Source: an uncultured Gemmataceae bacterium (GTDB lineage Bacteria > Planctomycetota > Planctomycetia > Gemmatales > Gemmataceae). From it: a DNA stretch of 64,000 nt. The stretch covers positions 124,001 through 188,000 of the forward strand of contig CALDUY010000005.1 of the NCBI GenBank assembly GCA_937923405.1, written 5' to 3'. Under the pieces are notes generated by a model. It ran no database searches. It was not told where the DNA came from and saw only the letters and a program-made list of their open reading frames with translations. Of this stretch, positions 55,048 through 64,000 are shown piece after piece; positions within the stretch are counted from its first letter, which is position 1, and every line of letters begins with the position of its first letter. The position numbers and the translations under genes are program-made.

Positions 55048-55176
55048 GAGCGCTCCTCAAGTGGGTGTAGAAGCAGCGCGGGGTAGGAAGCTCGTTCTCA
55101 GGCTAAAGCCTGAGACTACCGGTAGGTAGCCGCATACTTTAGCCTAAGATCCGCTTCACCATCCTGAGAACGCTCC
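55048..55176 (+). repeat. Dispersed palindromic intergenic repeat, copy 4
   Basis: Fourth copy of the 130-bp family: GAGCGCTCCTCAAG start, GTGTAGAAGCAGCGCGGGG, first palindrome CTCAGGCTAAAGCCTGAG (with the centre changed but symmetry kept), TACCGGTAGGTAGCCG, a decayed second palindrome and CCGCTTCACCATCCTGAGAACGCTCC. The compensating changes in the first palindrome suggest that the stem, not the exact sequence, is kept. Confidence 0.8.
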
Positions 55177-55221
55177 AGATGCCTCAGTGAACGAGCAACA
55201 TTGTAAATGAGGAACTCGGCG

Positions 55222-57324
55222 ATGTCCCAGGTCGTTCAAGCAGCCTGCCCCGGCTGTAATTCGGTGCTTCGCATCCCTGTCGACTGGTTGGGACAGCCGA
55301 TCCGCTGCAAGAACTGCGGCGCGACGATGCAAGCCAAGGCTCCTCCAGCGGCAGTGGTTCCGCCGAAGAGCGCTGCCAAACGAGGATCCGCGCCTCCGCC
55401 ACCACCGTCGCAGGTTCGGCCAGCCGCTCCGGTTCGGCCAGCTACCTCTGGCCAGCCCCACGCAAGATTGGAGAATGCATCTCCCTTCGCCTTTGACACC
55501 GACGAGGAAATCACCGCCCCAACTCCTCGTCGTGGTCGATCGCGGCGAAAAAAAGGCTCGGGGAACTGGATCGCCATCGTCGCGGCAATGCTCATCCTTG
55601 GGATGACCGCAGGGGCGTGTTATCTGGTCTACACACAGGTCATCAAACCGCGGCAGGAAGAGGTTGTGCAGAGTGAGGAAGAGGCTAGCGGAACAGCAAG
55701 GCAAAAAACCGGCAAGAACAACGCTGGAGACGGCCCAGCAGTCTTTCCTCGTCGCGCTCTGATTATCAGCGTGCATAACTACCTGTATGCCAATCCGATC
55801 TCCGTGGGCGATAACGACACGCCGAACATCGAACGCCTCCGCTCGTCGCTGAATCGTGGCTTACGCATCCCACTGAATCAGATCATCCACCTGTCGGACG
55901 CGGCAAAAAAGGATCCACGTCCTCCGCTGAAGTCCGTCATCGAGCAGGGACTGAAGAACTTCCTTGCCACCACTCGGAAACAAGATCGAATCATGGTCTT
56001 TTTCATCGGTCACACCAAAGAGATCGACGACGAAGCGTATCTCGTACCTCTGGAGGGCGAGTTGGACAACAAGGACACGCTAATTCCGTTGAAATGGGTG
56101 TTCGAGCAATTGCAGCAGTGCCCAGCTCGCCAAAAGGTGCTAGTGCTAGATGGCAATCGCACCAACCCCGGCCAAGGTGAGGAACGTCCGGCCTCTGGTC
56201 CGATGGGGGAAAAGTTCGAGGCGACCTTAAAGTCACCACCTGCCGGCGTCCAGGTCTGGTCGGCCTGTAGCGCAGGGCAACAGTCGATCGAATTATCCGA
56301 TTCCGCTCTGGGACTGTTTCTCGACAGCCTTCGCGTTGGCCTGACTCCCGAAAAGGGAGCTAAGGGCGCACTGGACGGCAAAATTCAGAGCTATGACGAT
56401 CTTTTACCTCTGGAACAGCTACAGACGTTCGTGAAAGAGCGTGTCGAAGCGGTCAGCACTCGCCGTAAGACAGGCAACCAAGTCGTCCTTCTCGCGGGCC
56501 AGGCTCCACAGGAGGGTGCGGCGTTCGACCGCACCGAACCGCCGGCTCCGATTCCGGCTCTGCCGAATGTTCAAGCGGGCGATCTGTCGTTGGTCAAGGC
56601 GATCCTCAACGAAATCAGCGTACCCCCGCTCAAAGGCGGCGAAACGGCCAGCGACGATGTCTCGTTCGAGCTATTGCCGCCGTTTCCGGAATCGGTGATG
56701 AAACAGTATTTCGGCACAGATCTACCAGCAGATTCCAAACTTCGGCAAGCAGTCGCCAAAGCTCGGGCCGCTCTGTGGGCCGCCTCCACTGCCAAACCAC
56801 CGAGTTCACTGCAGGACGAAGTGAAACAGATGCGAGCTGCGATGCGATTCGATCTGTCGATCATGCGCGACCGCTATGGCATTCCACCGCCTTCGGATGT
56901 CGAACGGTTCAAGGCCAGTATCCTCAGCGATCTGGAACCGATGGCGCGGATCATCAAACGGATGGAGGACGTCATCGACGAACTCAAAGCCGTTGCCGAC
57001 GAACGCGAAGAAGCTCCGAAGCGTTGGCAGGCCAACTACGATTTCATCCTCGCTCGCTGTCAGGCCTCACTGGCCTACATGGAGGATTATCAGGGACAGC
57101 TGGGCCAACTACGGCGAGATCTGCCGGAGCATGATCCCGAGATTCACACCGAGTTTCGCTTGGCCTCGTCCGAGAAGGCCACTGATACCGCTGGCAAGAA
57201 GCTGGAGCGGGCCGCCCGCAAACTGTACTCCGATCTAGCCAAGGCACATCCCCAGACCCCCTGGGAAGTGCTGGCCAAACGCGAGCGCTTGACCGCCCTG
57301 GGACTAGTTTGGAAATCCTACTAA
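55222..57324 (+). CDS. Zinc-ribbon/TM protein with caspase-like (C14) domain lacking the catalytic Cys
   Basis: 700 aa. N-terminal zinc ribbon (Cys 9, 12, 29 and 32), a Pro-rich linker, one transmembrane helix (about 116-137), then a caspase-like fold (about 176-395): [10 protein letters not shown], the catalytic-His block [18 protein letters not shown] (H264) and the second strand [12 protein letters not shown], where active caspases have D-x-C. Here position 312 is Asn, so the protease is probably dead. A long helical C-terminal region (about 470-690) follows. The ATG at 55222 has GAGGAA upstream. Predicted membrane-bound scaffold; function unknown. Ends 4 nt into ugd. Confidence 0.75.
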   Translation: MSQVVQAACPGCNSVLRIPVDWLGQPIRCKNCGATMQAKAPPAAVVPPKSAAKRGSAPPPPPSQVRPAAPVRPATSGQPHARLENASPFAFDTDEEITAPTPRRGRSRRKKGSGNWIAIVAAMLILGMTAGACYLVYTQVIKPRQEEVVQSEEEASGTARQKTGKNNAGDGPAVFPRRALIISVHNYLYANPISVGDNDTPNIERLRSSLNRGLRIPLNQIIHLSDAAKKDPRPPLKSVIEQGLKNFLATTRKQDRIMVFFIGHTKEIDDEAYLVPLEGELDNKDTLIPLKWVFEQLQQCPARQKVLVLDGNRTNPGQGEERPASGPMGEKFEATLKSPPAGVQVWSACSAGQQSIELSDSALGLFLDSLRVGLTPEKGAKGALDGKIQSYDDLLPLEQLQTFVKERVEAVSTRRKTGNQVVLLAGQAPQEGAAFDRTEPPAPIPALPNVQAGDLSLVKAILNEISVPPLKGGETASDDVSFELLPPFPESVMKQYFGTDLPADSKLRQAVAKARAALWAASTAKPPSSLQDEVKQMRAAMRFDLSIMRDRYGIPPPSDVERFKASILSDLEPMARIIKRMEDVIDELKAVADEREEAPKRWQANYDFILARCQASLAYMEDYQGQLGQLRRDLPEHDPEIHTEFRLASSEKATDTAGKKLERAARKLYSDLAKAHPQTPWEVLAKRERLTALGLVWKSY

Positions 57325-58643
57325 CGCTTTTGGGGGTGAACGGTTGCTCGACCGATGGAGTAGTAGTGAAAGCCGCTGTTCGCCACGGTAGCGGCGTCGT
57401 AGAGATTGCGTCCATCGAAAATGGTCGGCTCATTCATCAATCGGCGCATCAATTCAAAATCGGGATGCCGAAACTGTTGCCATTCCGTCACGATGGCCAG
57501 GCCGTCGGCTCCTTCCAAGGCCCCATAAGGTTTGTCACAGTAGACTAGGCGATCACCGTATTGAGCGCGAACGTTGGCCATCGCCTCAGGATCATGCACG
57601 CGGATCTTCACCTCCTCGGCGAGCAAGGCATCGATCAGCACCAAGGAAGGAGCTTCACGAATGTCATCGGTGCGCGGTTTGAACGCCAAGCCCCAGACCG
57701 CGATCGTCTTTCCTCCCAATAAGGACCCATAATGTCCTCGAATCTTCTGAATCAACACCTTCTTCTGGGCCTCGTTGACCTCATCCACGGAGACCATCAG
57801 ACGTGTGGGGGTGTCTTTTTGGCCAGCGAGATAGATCAGCGCGCGAATGTCCTTGGGAAAACAGCTCCCCCCGTAGCCGACTCCCGGAAAGAGGAACTGA
57901 AAGCCAATGCGTTGATCGTGGCCAATCCCCTTGCGGACATCATTGATGTCGGCTCCGACACGCTCGCAGAGGTTGGCCATTTCGTTGATGAAACTGATCT
58001 TCGTGGCGAGCATCGCATTGGCCGCGTACTTGGTCATTTCCGCCGACTCGGGCGACATCACCACGAACGGTCGCTCGGTTCGCAGAAATGGGGCGTACAG
58101 TTCCCGAAGCACCTTGGCGACCTCGTCGCGACGAACGCCGACCACCACACGATCCGGTTTTTGACAGTCCTCGATCGCAGCTCCTTCCTTGAGAAACTCC
58201 GGATTGCTCGCCACGTCGACGGGAAATTTGGCCTTGGCGGCGATGCGCTCAGCGACAGCACGATTGGTACCGACCGGCACAGTGCTTTTGATGACCACAA
58301 TCTTGGGACCGTTGAGCTGCTCGCCAATCTGGTCGGCAACGGCGAAGACGGTGCTAAGATCAGCAGCTCCATCTTCGCGCTGAGGAGTGCCCACGGCGAT
58401 GAAAATCAACTGAGCCGGAGCAATCCCTTCGGCGAGGTTGGTTGTGAAGCTCAATCGCCCTGCAGCGACATTCTGCTTGACCAGTTCCGAGAGACCCGGT
58501 TCGTAGATCGGGATTCCGCCCGACTTCAACAAGGCGATCTTTCGTTCATCTTTGTCGATACAGAAGACCTCGTTGCCACATTCCGCAAAACAAGTACCTG
58601 TAACGAGACCGACATATCCCGTACCGATGACGGCGATTTTCAT
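57321..58643 (-). CDS. ugd: UDP-glucose 6-dehydrogenase
   Basis: 440 aa. Oxidises UDP-glucose to UDP-glucuronate for surface polysaccharides. Motifs: [52 protein letters not shown] and the catalytic Cys in [14 protein letters not shown], then [14 protein letters not shown]. 22 nt downstream of the epimerase gene, same strand, so one operon. Convergent with the pseudo-caspase gene (4-nt overlap). Pgm elsewhere in the window makes its precursor. Confidence 0.95.
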   Translation of the reverse strand: MKIAVIGTGYVGLVTGTCFAECGNEVFCIDKDERKIALLKSGGIPIYEPGLSELVKQNVAAGRLSFTTNLAEGIAPAQLIFIAVGTPQREDGAADLSTVFAVADQIGEQLNGPKIVVIKSTVPVGTNRAVAERIAAKAKFPVDVASNPEFLKEGAAIEDCQKPDRVVVGVRRDEVAKVLRELYAPFLRTERPFVVMSPESAEMTKYAANAMLATKISFINEMANLCERVGADINDVRKGIGHDQRIGFQFLFPGVGYGGSCFPKDIRALIYLAGQKDTPTRLMVSVDEVNEAQKKVLIQKIRGHYGSLLGGKTIAVWGLAFKPRTDDIREAPSLVLIDALLAEEVKIRVHDPEAMANVRAQYGDRLVYCDKPYGALEGADGLAIVTEWQQFRHPDFELMRRLMNEPTIFDGRNLYDAATVANSGFHYYSIGRATVHPQKR

Positions 58644-58665
58644 CGCGAGGTTCTCTCCAAGGGGG

Positions 58666-59652
58666 TTAACTCAGCGCGTTCAAGCGTCGCCAGGCGTCGA
58701 GTGTATCGCTCAGGGTTTGATCAAGGGAGTAACGCGGCTCCCAGCCGATCTCTCGACGGATTTTGCTAGCGTCGATCCGCGTCACTGCCGGTTCCTTGGG
58801 ACGCAACAGATCGGTTCGCGTGCGAACCTCGACCTGCAAACCGGTTAATGCCAGCATGCGGTCGAGAACTTGCCGCATCGACCAACAGTGACCCGTTCCT
58901 ATGTTATAACATTCGCCGGTGCGTCCTCGCTGCATCAACCCCTGATAAGCCGCCACAATGTCACGCACATCGCTCAGGTCGCGCTGTGCGGATAGGTCGC
59001 CCGTTTCCAAAATCGGCGGTTGCTGCCCCCGTTCAATGGCGACTAATTGGCGGGCGAAATTGGGAATAGCGAACTCGGCACTCTGGAACGGTCCGATGTG
59101 GTTGAAGGGACGAGCACGGATGATGTCCAACCCTGGAGAGCAAGTATACTGAAAACAAGCCAAGTCGGCGGCGGCTTTGCTGGCAGCATACGGCGTGTCG
59201 GGACGTAGCGGAGTTTCCTCAGTCAGCAGGGCATCTGCCTGGGCAGGCGTGCCATACACCATCCCACTGCCCACGAAGAGAATGCGCGGCTTGCCCCCCC
59301 AGCGAATAACCGCTTCGCACAGCTGACGGGTCGCGGTCAAGTTACCCTGCCAAGCTGCCTCAGGATCGCGGAAGGAAGCTCCTACGGCGGCAAAACCGGC
59401 TAGATGGTAAATGTGGCTGGGTTGAAATTCACGACAGATGCGTTCAATAGCGCCTCCATCGAGCAGATCACACATCTGGAGAGAGACTGATTTCGCTAGA
59501 TGCGCCCAGTGAGTCGGCCAGGTCGCCCGACGATTCAGCCCAAGAACCGTGGCCCCACGGTCGACGAGGGCTTGCGTGAGCCAACCGCCAACAAATCCGG
59601 TTGCTCCCGTGACCAAAGCGCGTTCTTCCGAAGAAGGCCATCCTAGCTGCAT
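58666..59652 (-). CDS. NAD-dependent epimerase/dehydratase (GDP-4-keto-6-deoxymannose reductase-like)
   Basis: 328-aa extended SDR. NAD site [18 protein letters not shown], the active-site SGMVYG and [11 protein letters not shown] (Tyr-x-x-x-Lys), and [11 protein letters not shown]. The closest family reading is Rmd/RmlD- or UDP-sugar epimerase-type; the exact sugar is uncertain. I chose the ATG at 59652, which starts ten residues before the Rossmann motif, over a TTG at 59715 that would add 21 unusual residues. First gene of a pair with ugd, pointing to nucleotide-sugar supply. Confidence 0.85.
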   Translation of the reverse strand: MQLGWPSSEERALVTGATGFVGGWLTQALVDRGATVLGLNRRATWPTHWAHLAKSVSLQMCDLLDGGAIERICREFQPSHIYHLAGFAAVGASFRDPEAAWQGNLTATRQLCEAVIRWGGKPRILFVGSGMVYGTPAQADALLTEETPLRPDTPYAASKAAADLACFQYTCSPGLDIIRARPFNHIGPFQSAEFAIPNFARQLVAIERGQQPPILETGDLSAQRDLSDVRDIVAAYQGLMQRGRTGECYNIGTGHCWSMRQVLDRMLALTGLQVEVRTRTDLLRPKEPAVTRIDASKIRREIGWEPRYSLDQTLSDTLDAWRRLNALS

Positions 59653-59854
59653 GGTGGTTTGTATCAAGTAGCGGGCGTTGGCGGCATGGTAACACCCGAG
59701 GTCGGCGTGCGACAACCTCGAAACTTTTCTCTTCCCTTCTAGTCGCGCGAAGCTCTACCTTTTACCTTGACACTAGTCGTTGCCCTCTTTAATGTTGAAG
59801 CACTTCACAAGGATTCAGGGCGACCTGCCGCGCGATCACGAGGAGAACGCACCC

Positions 59855-60271
59855 GTGACCAAGAAAGAGATCGTCAAGCAGATTTCCGAGCGGATCGGTC
59901 TGACCCAGCTCAAGACCAAGGAAATCGTGCAACAGACGTTCGATGCCATCGTCGAGACGCTACTCGAATCGGGGCGGATCGAACTACGCAACTTCGGGGT
60001 CTTCGAGGTCAAGCAACGTAAAGCCCGTAAGGCACGCAATCCGCGCACCGGAGACAAGGTGGACGTTCCGCCCAAAAATGTGGTCACTTTCAAGCCAGGC
60101 AAGGAGATGGAAGAGCGTGTACGGCAACTCACCCATCTGCCCAACCTGGCCACTCTCGAAGAGGACGACGAGGACGATCTAGAGGAGACCAGCCAGACCC
60201 AGGTGAGCAATGGGGCCGATCGTGGTTCCGAACCAGCACGGCCGCACGTTCGATCGCCACAAGCTCCCTGA
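59855..60271 (+). CDS. HU/IHF-family DNA-binding protein with acidic tail
   Basis: 138 aa. Typical HU core: [61 protein letters not shown], the arm that bends DNA. An additional acidic tail ([13 protein letters not shown]) then a proline-rich end follow the core, which is about 95 residues. The GTG at 59855 (GAGGAG upstream) matches the HU start; an ATG at 59792 or 59780 would add 20-25 unrelated residues. Architectural chromosome protein. Confidence 0.88.
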   Translation: MTKKEIVKQISERIGLTQLKTKEIVQQTFDAIVETLLESGRIELRNFGVFEVKQRKARKARNPRTGDKVDVPPKNVVTFKPGKEMEERVRQLTHLPNLATLEEDDEDDLEETSQTQVSNGADRGSEPARPHVRSPQAP

Positions 60272-60384
60272 TCAGCACAATTGTTCGATCGTGTTTAAGT
60301 CCTCGCTTGCTGTTTGTCGATACAACCCCTGGAATCCTTCTATCCGGGGCTTCCGTCGATGCTGCCGAGATGCTCGGACGCACC

Positions 60385-60405
60385 CCGGACTAGTTAGCCG
60401 TCCGG
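60385..60405 (+). promoter_or_regulatory. Hairpin touching the ribosome site of the small lipoprotein gene
   Basis: A 6-bp perfect stem CCGGAC/GTCCGG with a 9-nt loop ends within the GGGAGGT ribosome site of the gene at 60416. It could limit translation; the stem is short, so this is only a suggestion. Confidence 0.3.
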
Positions 60406-60415
60406 GAGGTGGACC

Positions 60416-60631
60416 ATGCGGCGTGTGCTGCTGTACCTCGTTGCCGTTGGTTTTCTTTGCAACGCTGGGTGCTTCATCAATACCTACTCCAGCAACCCCA
60501 ATCGTCGCATGACGGAGTTGCTCAATGTGTCGGAAGACCTCCGACAGATCGAACTGGAGTGGGAGCGAATCTGGTTCAAGGACCAACCGTCTCACCTGAC
60601 GCCTGAGCGCGTTCACGGAGGTATCCAGTAA
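60416..60631 (+). CDS. Small lipoprotein (71 aa)
   Basis: Signal peptide MRRVLLYLVAVGFLCNAGC with the lipobox Cys at 19; the mature part is a short, mostly helical segment (RRMTELLNVSEDLRQIELEWERIWF). A GGAGGT site precedes the ATG. Its stop overlaps the next start (TAATG), so the two tiny lipoproteins are translated together. No known family. Confidence 0.65.
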   Translation: MRRVLLYLVAVGFLCNAGCFINTYSSNPNRRMTELLNVSEDLRQIELEWERIWFKDQPSHLTPERVHGGIQ

Positions 60632-60777
60632 TGCGACTGGTCTGGATGCTGGCCTTCGTTGTCGCCTTCAGCGCCGGGTGTCACTCACTACCTTCAGTCA
60701 TGGAAGAGGCTTCGGCCGATGCCAAGTTCCTCTTCGGTGGGAAGTGGGATCAGAAAGCGGAGGAGTCGGCCAGGTAG
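60631..60777 (+). CDS. Tiny lipoprotein (48 aa)
   Basis: Opens MRLVWMLAFVVAFSAGC with a lipobox Cys at 17, then 31 mostly polar residues ending EESAR. The ATG shares its A with the stop TAA of the preceding lipoprotein gene, a classic coupling. A perfect 12-bp stem-loop follows at 60792-60829. The pair looks like a small operon. Confidence 0.6.
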   Translation: MRLVWMLAFVVAFSAGCHSLPSVMEEASADAKFLFGGKWDQKAEESAR

Positions 60778-60791
60778 GTAGCAAAACTCCG

Positions 60792-60829
60792 CAGCGTGCG
60801 TGAGGAGGGGGGATTCTTCACGCACGCTG
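60792..60829. terminator. Bidirectional terminator hairpin
   Basis: Perfect 12-bp stem (CAGCGTGCGTGA and its complement) with a 14-nt loop between the tiny-lipoprotein stop and the convergent stop at 60840. It serves both strands; a weak TTCCTT follows on the plus strand. Confidence 0.65.
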
Positions 60830-60839
60830 TTCCTTGATT

Positions 60840-63041
60840 TCATTTCTGAATCTGTTCCAGATAATGCTTCACTTGGTCATCCGTGGCGACGTACGGTCGG
60901 AGGGCTTGTTCCACCTCTCGACGCAAGCCGGCTGGAATCTTCCCAGCGAGAAACTGTTCCCCGAGCAGTTTAGCGCCACGCGAACTTCGTGCTAACACGG
61001 GAATGGCTGCGGTTTTTAACTCGTCGCTAGCTTCCTTGCTCATGACCACACTTCGTGCCAATTGCTCCGCCTTTTCCCCATGCGAGATCTTTAATATAGC
61101 CAGAGCATCTAGCATGGCCTGGGTGAGGTCCTCGCTCGCTTTTTCCAACCCTAGCACATACGACACCAGCGGATCTAGCGAGGCTGGTGGATCTAGCCGA
61201 TACTCCCTAGTCGAGCGGATCAACGCCACACGCTGTGTCTCGCTCAGATGCGGGTTGAGTAGCAGCTTCGGGATCGCCTCCAACGCAGCGGCCGACCGGA
61301 AGGACAAAAACACTTCAACGACCCGATCGCTATCCTTCTGCACTCCCGAATTCGCCATCGTCAACAAAGCGTCCATCCCCGATTTGCCGAGCAACTCCAA
61401 TCCGCGACTCAGTCCTTGTCGGTAGACCGCATCTTCGGAGCGATCGAACGCGAGCGCGGCAGTAAGATTCTCAGCAGCTCCAGCCCCCCCCAGCCGAGCC
61501 AACGCTAGAGCGACAGTTCGGCGAACCGCACGATCCTCATTAGCCAACGCCTTGACCAAAGCGGCGCTAACGGAGCGATCCTGCGGCTTGGCGTGCAACC
61601 CCAAAGCCTCGGCCACCAACCGAGCCACGGGAGGTTCCTGCTCTTCCAGTGCCTGAATCAACGCGGCTTGAACGTCGGCATCAAGCATGCTCGTTAGCGC
61701 TCGCAGTGCCGTGAGTCGGGCCACGATCGAGCTGTCCTCTTGCTGGAGCAAGTGCAACAAGGCGGGCCGAATCTTCGAGCCGCGGCGTACTAGTTCTCGC
61801 CTAGCTTGTTCGCGCTCCTCGCCATCCTCGCTCGCACACAAGCGAACTAACTCTTCCTCCTTCCGCGTCGAGAGATTCTTCCACCGATCCAGTGGAAAAA
61901 GAGTCTGGCCGTCCATGCTCAGGCGCAACACCCGGCCCTGAGCGATTCCTTTCCGACGATCCACGACATAAATCGCGCCATCGGGTCCGGTGAGTAACTG
62001 GGTCGGCGTGAATGGTGGATCTGCCGCAGCCGACAGGAGCGTGAACTGTTCCTCAAGTTCGACCGTGGAGCCAGACGGAACGAAGCGATAGACCTGAATA
62101 CGACGACGGATCGGATCAGCGACGAGTACAGAGTTGCGGAATTCCTCCGGAAAATGAACGCCCTGATAACCCAGAGGGTCGGTCAAATCTCCTTGGCTCA
62201 GCGAGATACCGGTCAATCCCGGTAGGTAAGCCTCGTCGGAGACATGCAGAAGCACACCTCGACGAGGCTCACCGGCGATCAAGTACACCCGTCCCTCAGC
62301 ATCAAACGCCGAAGCCGACAGCGCGTTCTGCCCCCGGGCATAAAGACGTAGTTGAGAACCATCGGGTCGGCACCGAACCAAGGTACTACCCCCGAGCCAA
62401 GTTGTCGAAGAGCCGTCTGCTCCGTACCAGCGGTGAGCGATTCCAGAATCGCTGAGATAGAGCCAGCCATCCGGCCCTAGACGCAGCCGTACTGAGTCGG
62501 GTTGATGAATCACTCCGTGCAGTAGCCGTTCGATCGGTGCGGGCGGCTCGCCCTCCTTGGGGAGGGAGACGCGACTTATTTCGCCGTTTCCGGCGAAGTA
62601 GAGCCGCCCCTCGATGGTCTGCATCGAGCTGATCCAAGGTGCCTCGAACACCACGCGAGCACGATCCCAGACACCATTTTCACTCGAAGCAGCCAGTGCC
62701 TTAATCTGATCCTTTTCGGATCTTTTCCAGCGTTGAACGAGTTTTACTGTGCCATCTGGGAACTTCACCTTCTGACTCTCGACAATCGCTTTTCCCTGTC
62801 GACGTTCGAGAAGTAGCGGTGTGCCATCGTCGAGGAAAGTGAGACCGACTGGATTCACAATGGTCGGTTCGCTGGCGACAATCTCGACCTTCACGCCAAA
62901 AGGCACACGGTATCCCGTCAGCCGGGCATCCTTGCCGGAGTAGTTGACCAACTCTCGCTTGGAGGGCGGCGGCTCGTCCTCCCTTGTAGCCAGACCATGC
63001 GCGTACATTGCTACGAGGGCGAGAAAACCGAAACGCCACAT
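60840..63041 (-). CDS. Secreted beta-propeller/HEAT protein, PVC-type dehydrogenase-like
   Basis: 733 aa. Signal peptide (FLALVAMYAHGLA), then a propeller resembling the PVC-type membrane-bound dehydrogenase family (SGKDARLTGYRVPFGVKVEIVA, NPVGLTFLDDGTPLLL, LRLGPDGWLYLSDSG, LLTGPDGAIYVVDRRKG), then HEAT repeats (about 410-700). Relatives often carry a C-terminal cytochrome c domain with CxxCH; here no CxxCH occurs, so it cannot bind heme in that way. Substrate unknown; may be an oxidoreductase partner or a binding protein. GGAG precedes the ATG. 34 nt downstream of the copper-monooxygenase gene, same strand. Confidence 0.75.
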   Translation of the reverse strand: MWRFGFLALVAMYAHGLATREDEPPPSKRELVNYSGKDARLTGYRVPFGVKVEIVASEPTIVNPVGLTFLDDGTPLLLERRQGKAIVESQKVKFPDGTVKLVQRWKRSEKDQIKALAASSENGVWDRARVVFEAPWISSMQTIEGRLYFAGNGEISRVSLPKEGEPPAPIERLLHGVIHQPDSVRLRLGPDGWLYLSDSGIAHRWYGADGSSTTWLGGSTLVRCRPDGSQLRLYARGQNALSASAFDAEGRVYLIAGEPRRGVLLHVSDEAYLPGLTGISLSQGDLTDPLGYQGVHFPEEFRNSVLVADPIRRRIQVYRFVPSGSTVELEEQFTLLSAAADPPFTPTQLLTGPDGAIYVVDRRKGIAQGRVLRLSMDGQTLFPLDRWKNLSTRKEEELVRLCASEDGEEREQARRELVRRGSKIRPALLHLLQQEDSSIVARLTALRALTSMLDADVQAALIQALEEQEPPVARLVAEALGLHAKPQDRSVSAALVKALANEDRAVRRTVALALARLGGAGAAENLTAALAFDRSEDAVYRQGLSRGLELLGKSGMDALLTMANSGVQKDSDRVVEVFLSFRSAAALEAIPKLLLNPHLSETQRVALIRSTREYRLDPPASLDPLVSYVLGLEKASEDLTQAMLDALAILKISHGEKAEQLARSVVMSKEASDELKTAAIPVLARSSRGAKLLGEQFLAGKIPAGLRREVEQALRPYVATDDQVKHYLEQIQK

Positions 63042-63075
63042 CTCACAACTCCGAGTTCAGGCCGTGGGCGAGAGT

Positions 63076-63999
<924 letters not shown>

Positions 64000-64000
64000 C

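Overview
This 64-kb window looks like chromosomal DNA of a planctomycete, most likely of the Gemmatales/Gemmataceae type. This is inferred from gene content, not from a marker gene. The signs are three tandem DUF1559 proteins with prepilin-like N-termini, PVC-type propeller/HEAT and copper-monooxygenase proteins, two Gfo/Idh/MocA oxidoreductases, two Ser/Thr kinases, a fused ThiS-ThiG, many small lipoproteins, and moderately high G+C (by eye 55-60%). No rRNA, tRNA, CRISPR array, transposase or phage gene was seen.

Layout. 1-4.5 kb: a polysaccharide-export (Wza-like) lipoprotein, three DUF1559 paralogues and a small membrane-anchored protein. 4.9-8.6 kb (minus): a glycine-rich membrane protein, a NagB-like/PIG-L fusion and a basic secreted protein. 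8.8-14.3 kb: ThiS-ThiG, AroE, an AAA ATPase, an FHA protein and an egtB-egtD ergothioneine operon. 14.5-20.9 kb: Pgm, a Tat/lipoprotein flavin oxidoreductase, a HAD phosphatase, GlyA and a convergent GT87 protein. 21-24.7 kb: GlpF-like channel, then ferredoxin-NADP reductase, Ser/Thr kinase and AccA, closely packed. 25-31.4 kb: a GT2/GT-C pair, then an operon of Gfo/Idh oxidoreductase, class-III aminotransferase and a C45-like Ntn hydrolase. 31.5-38.9 kb: membrane proteins, a lipase, an orphan membrane-anchored ParA-like ATPase, and coupled rraA-glpD. 38.9-43.7 kb: a lipoprotein-ResB-CcsA (system II cytochrome c) operon. 43.8-51 kb: Gfo/Idh oxidoreductase, HEAT lipoprotein, DUF1294 protein, a kinase-receiver hybrid, and an NtrB/NtrC-like histidine kinase and sigma-54 regulator pair. 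51-57.3 kb: an 823-residue helical-repeat plus VWA protein (TROVE/Ro60-like in layout), a long inverted repeat upstream of it, CinA, and a pseudo-caspase membrane protein. 57.3-64 kb: an epimerase-Ugd operon, an HU-like protein, two tiny coupled lipoproteins, and a propeller/HEAT protein with a copper monooxygenase cut by the window end.

Pathways that connect: Pgm, Ugd, the epimerase, the Wza-like protein and the membrane glycosyltransferases fit nucleotide-sugar supply and surface polysaccharide building. GlpF and GlpD fit glycerol use. ResB/CcsA fit cytochrome c assembly.

Most unusual: a family of about 130-bp palindromic intergenic repeats (four copies, three of them touching a stop codon); two larger inverted-repeat elements; the VWA protein with the 124-nt inverted repeat just upstream of its start codon; the pseudo-caspase; and a DFA-motif kinase between fpr and accA.
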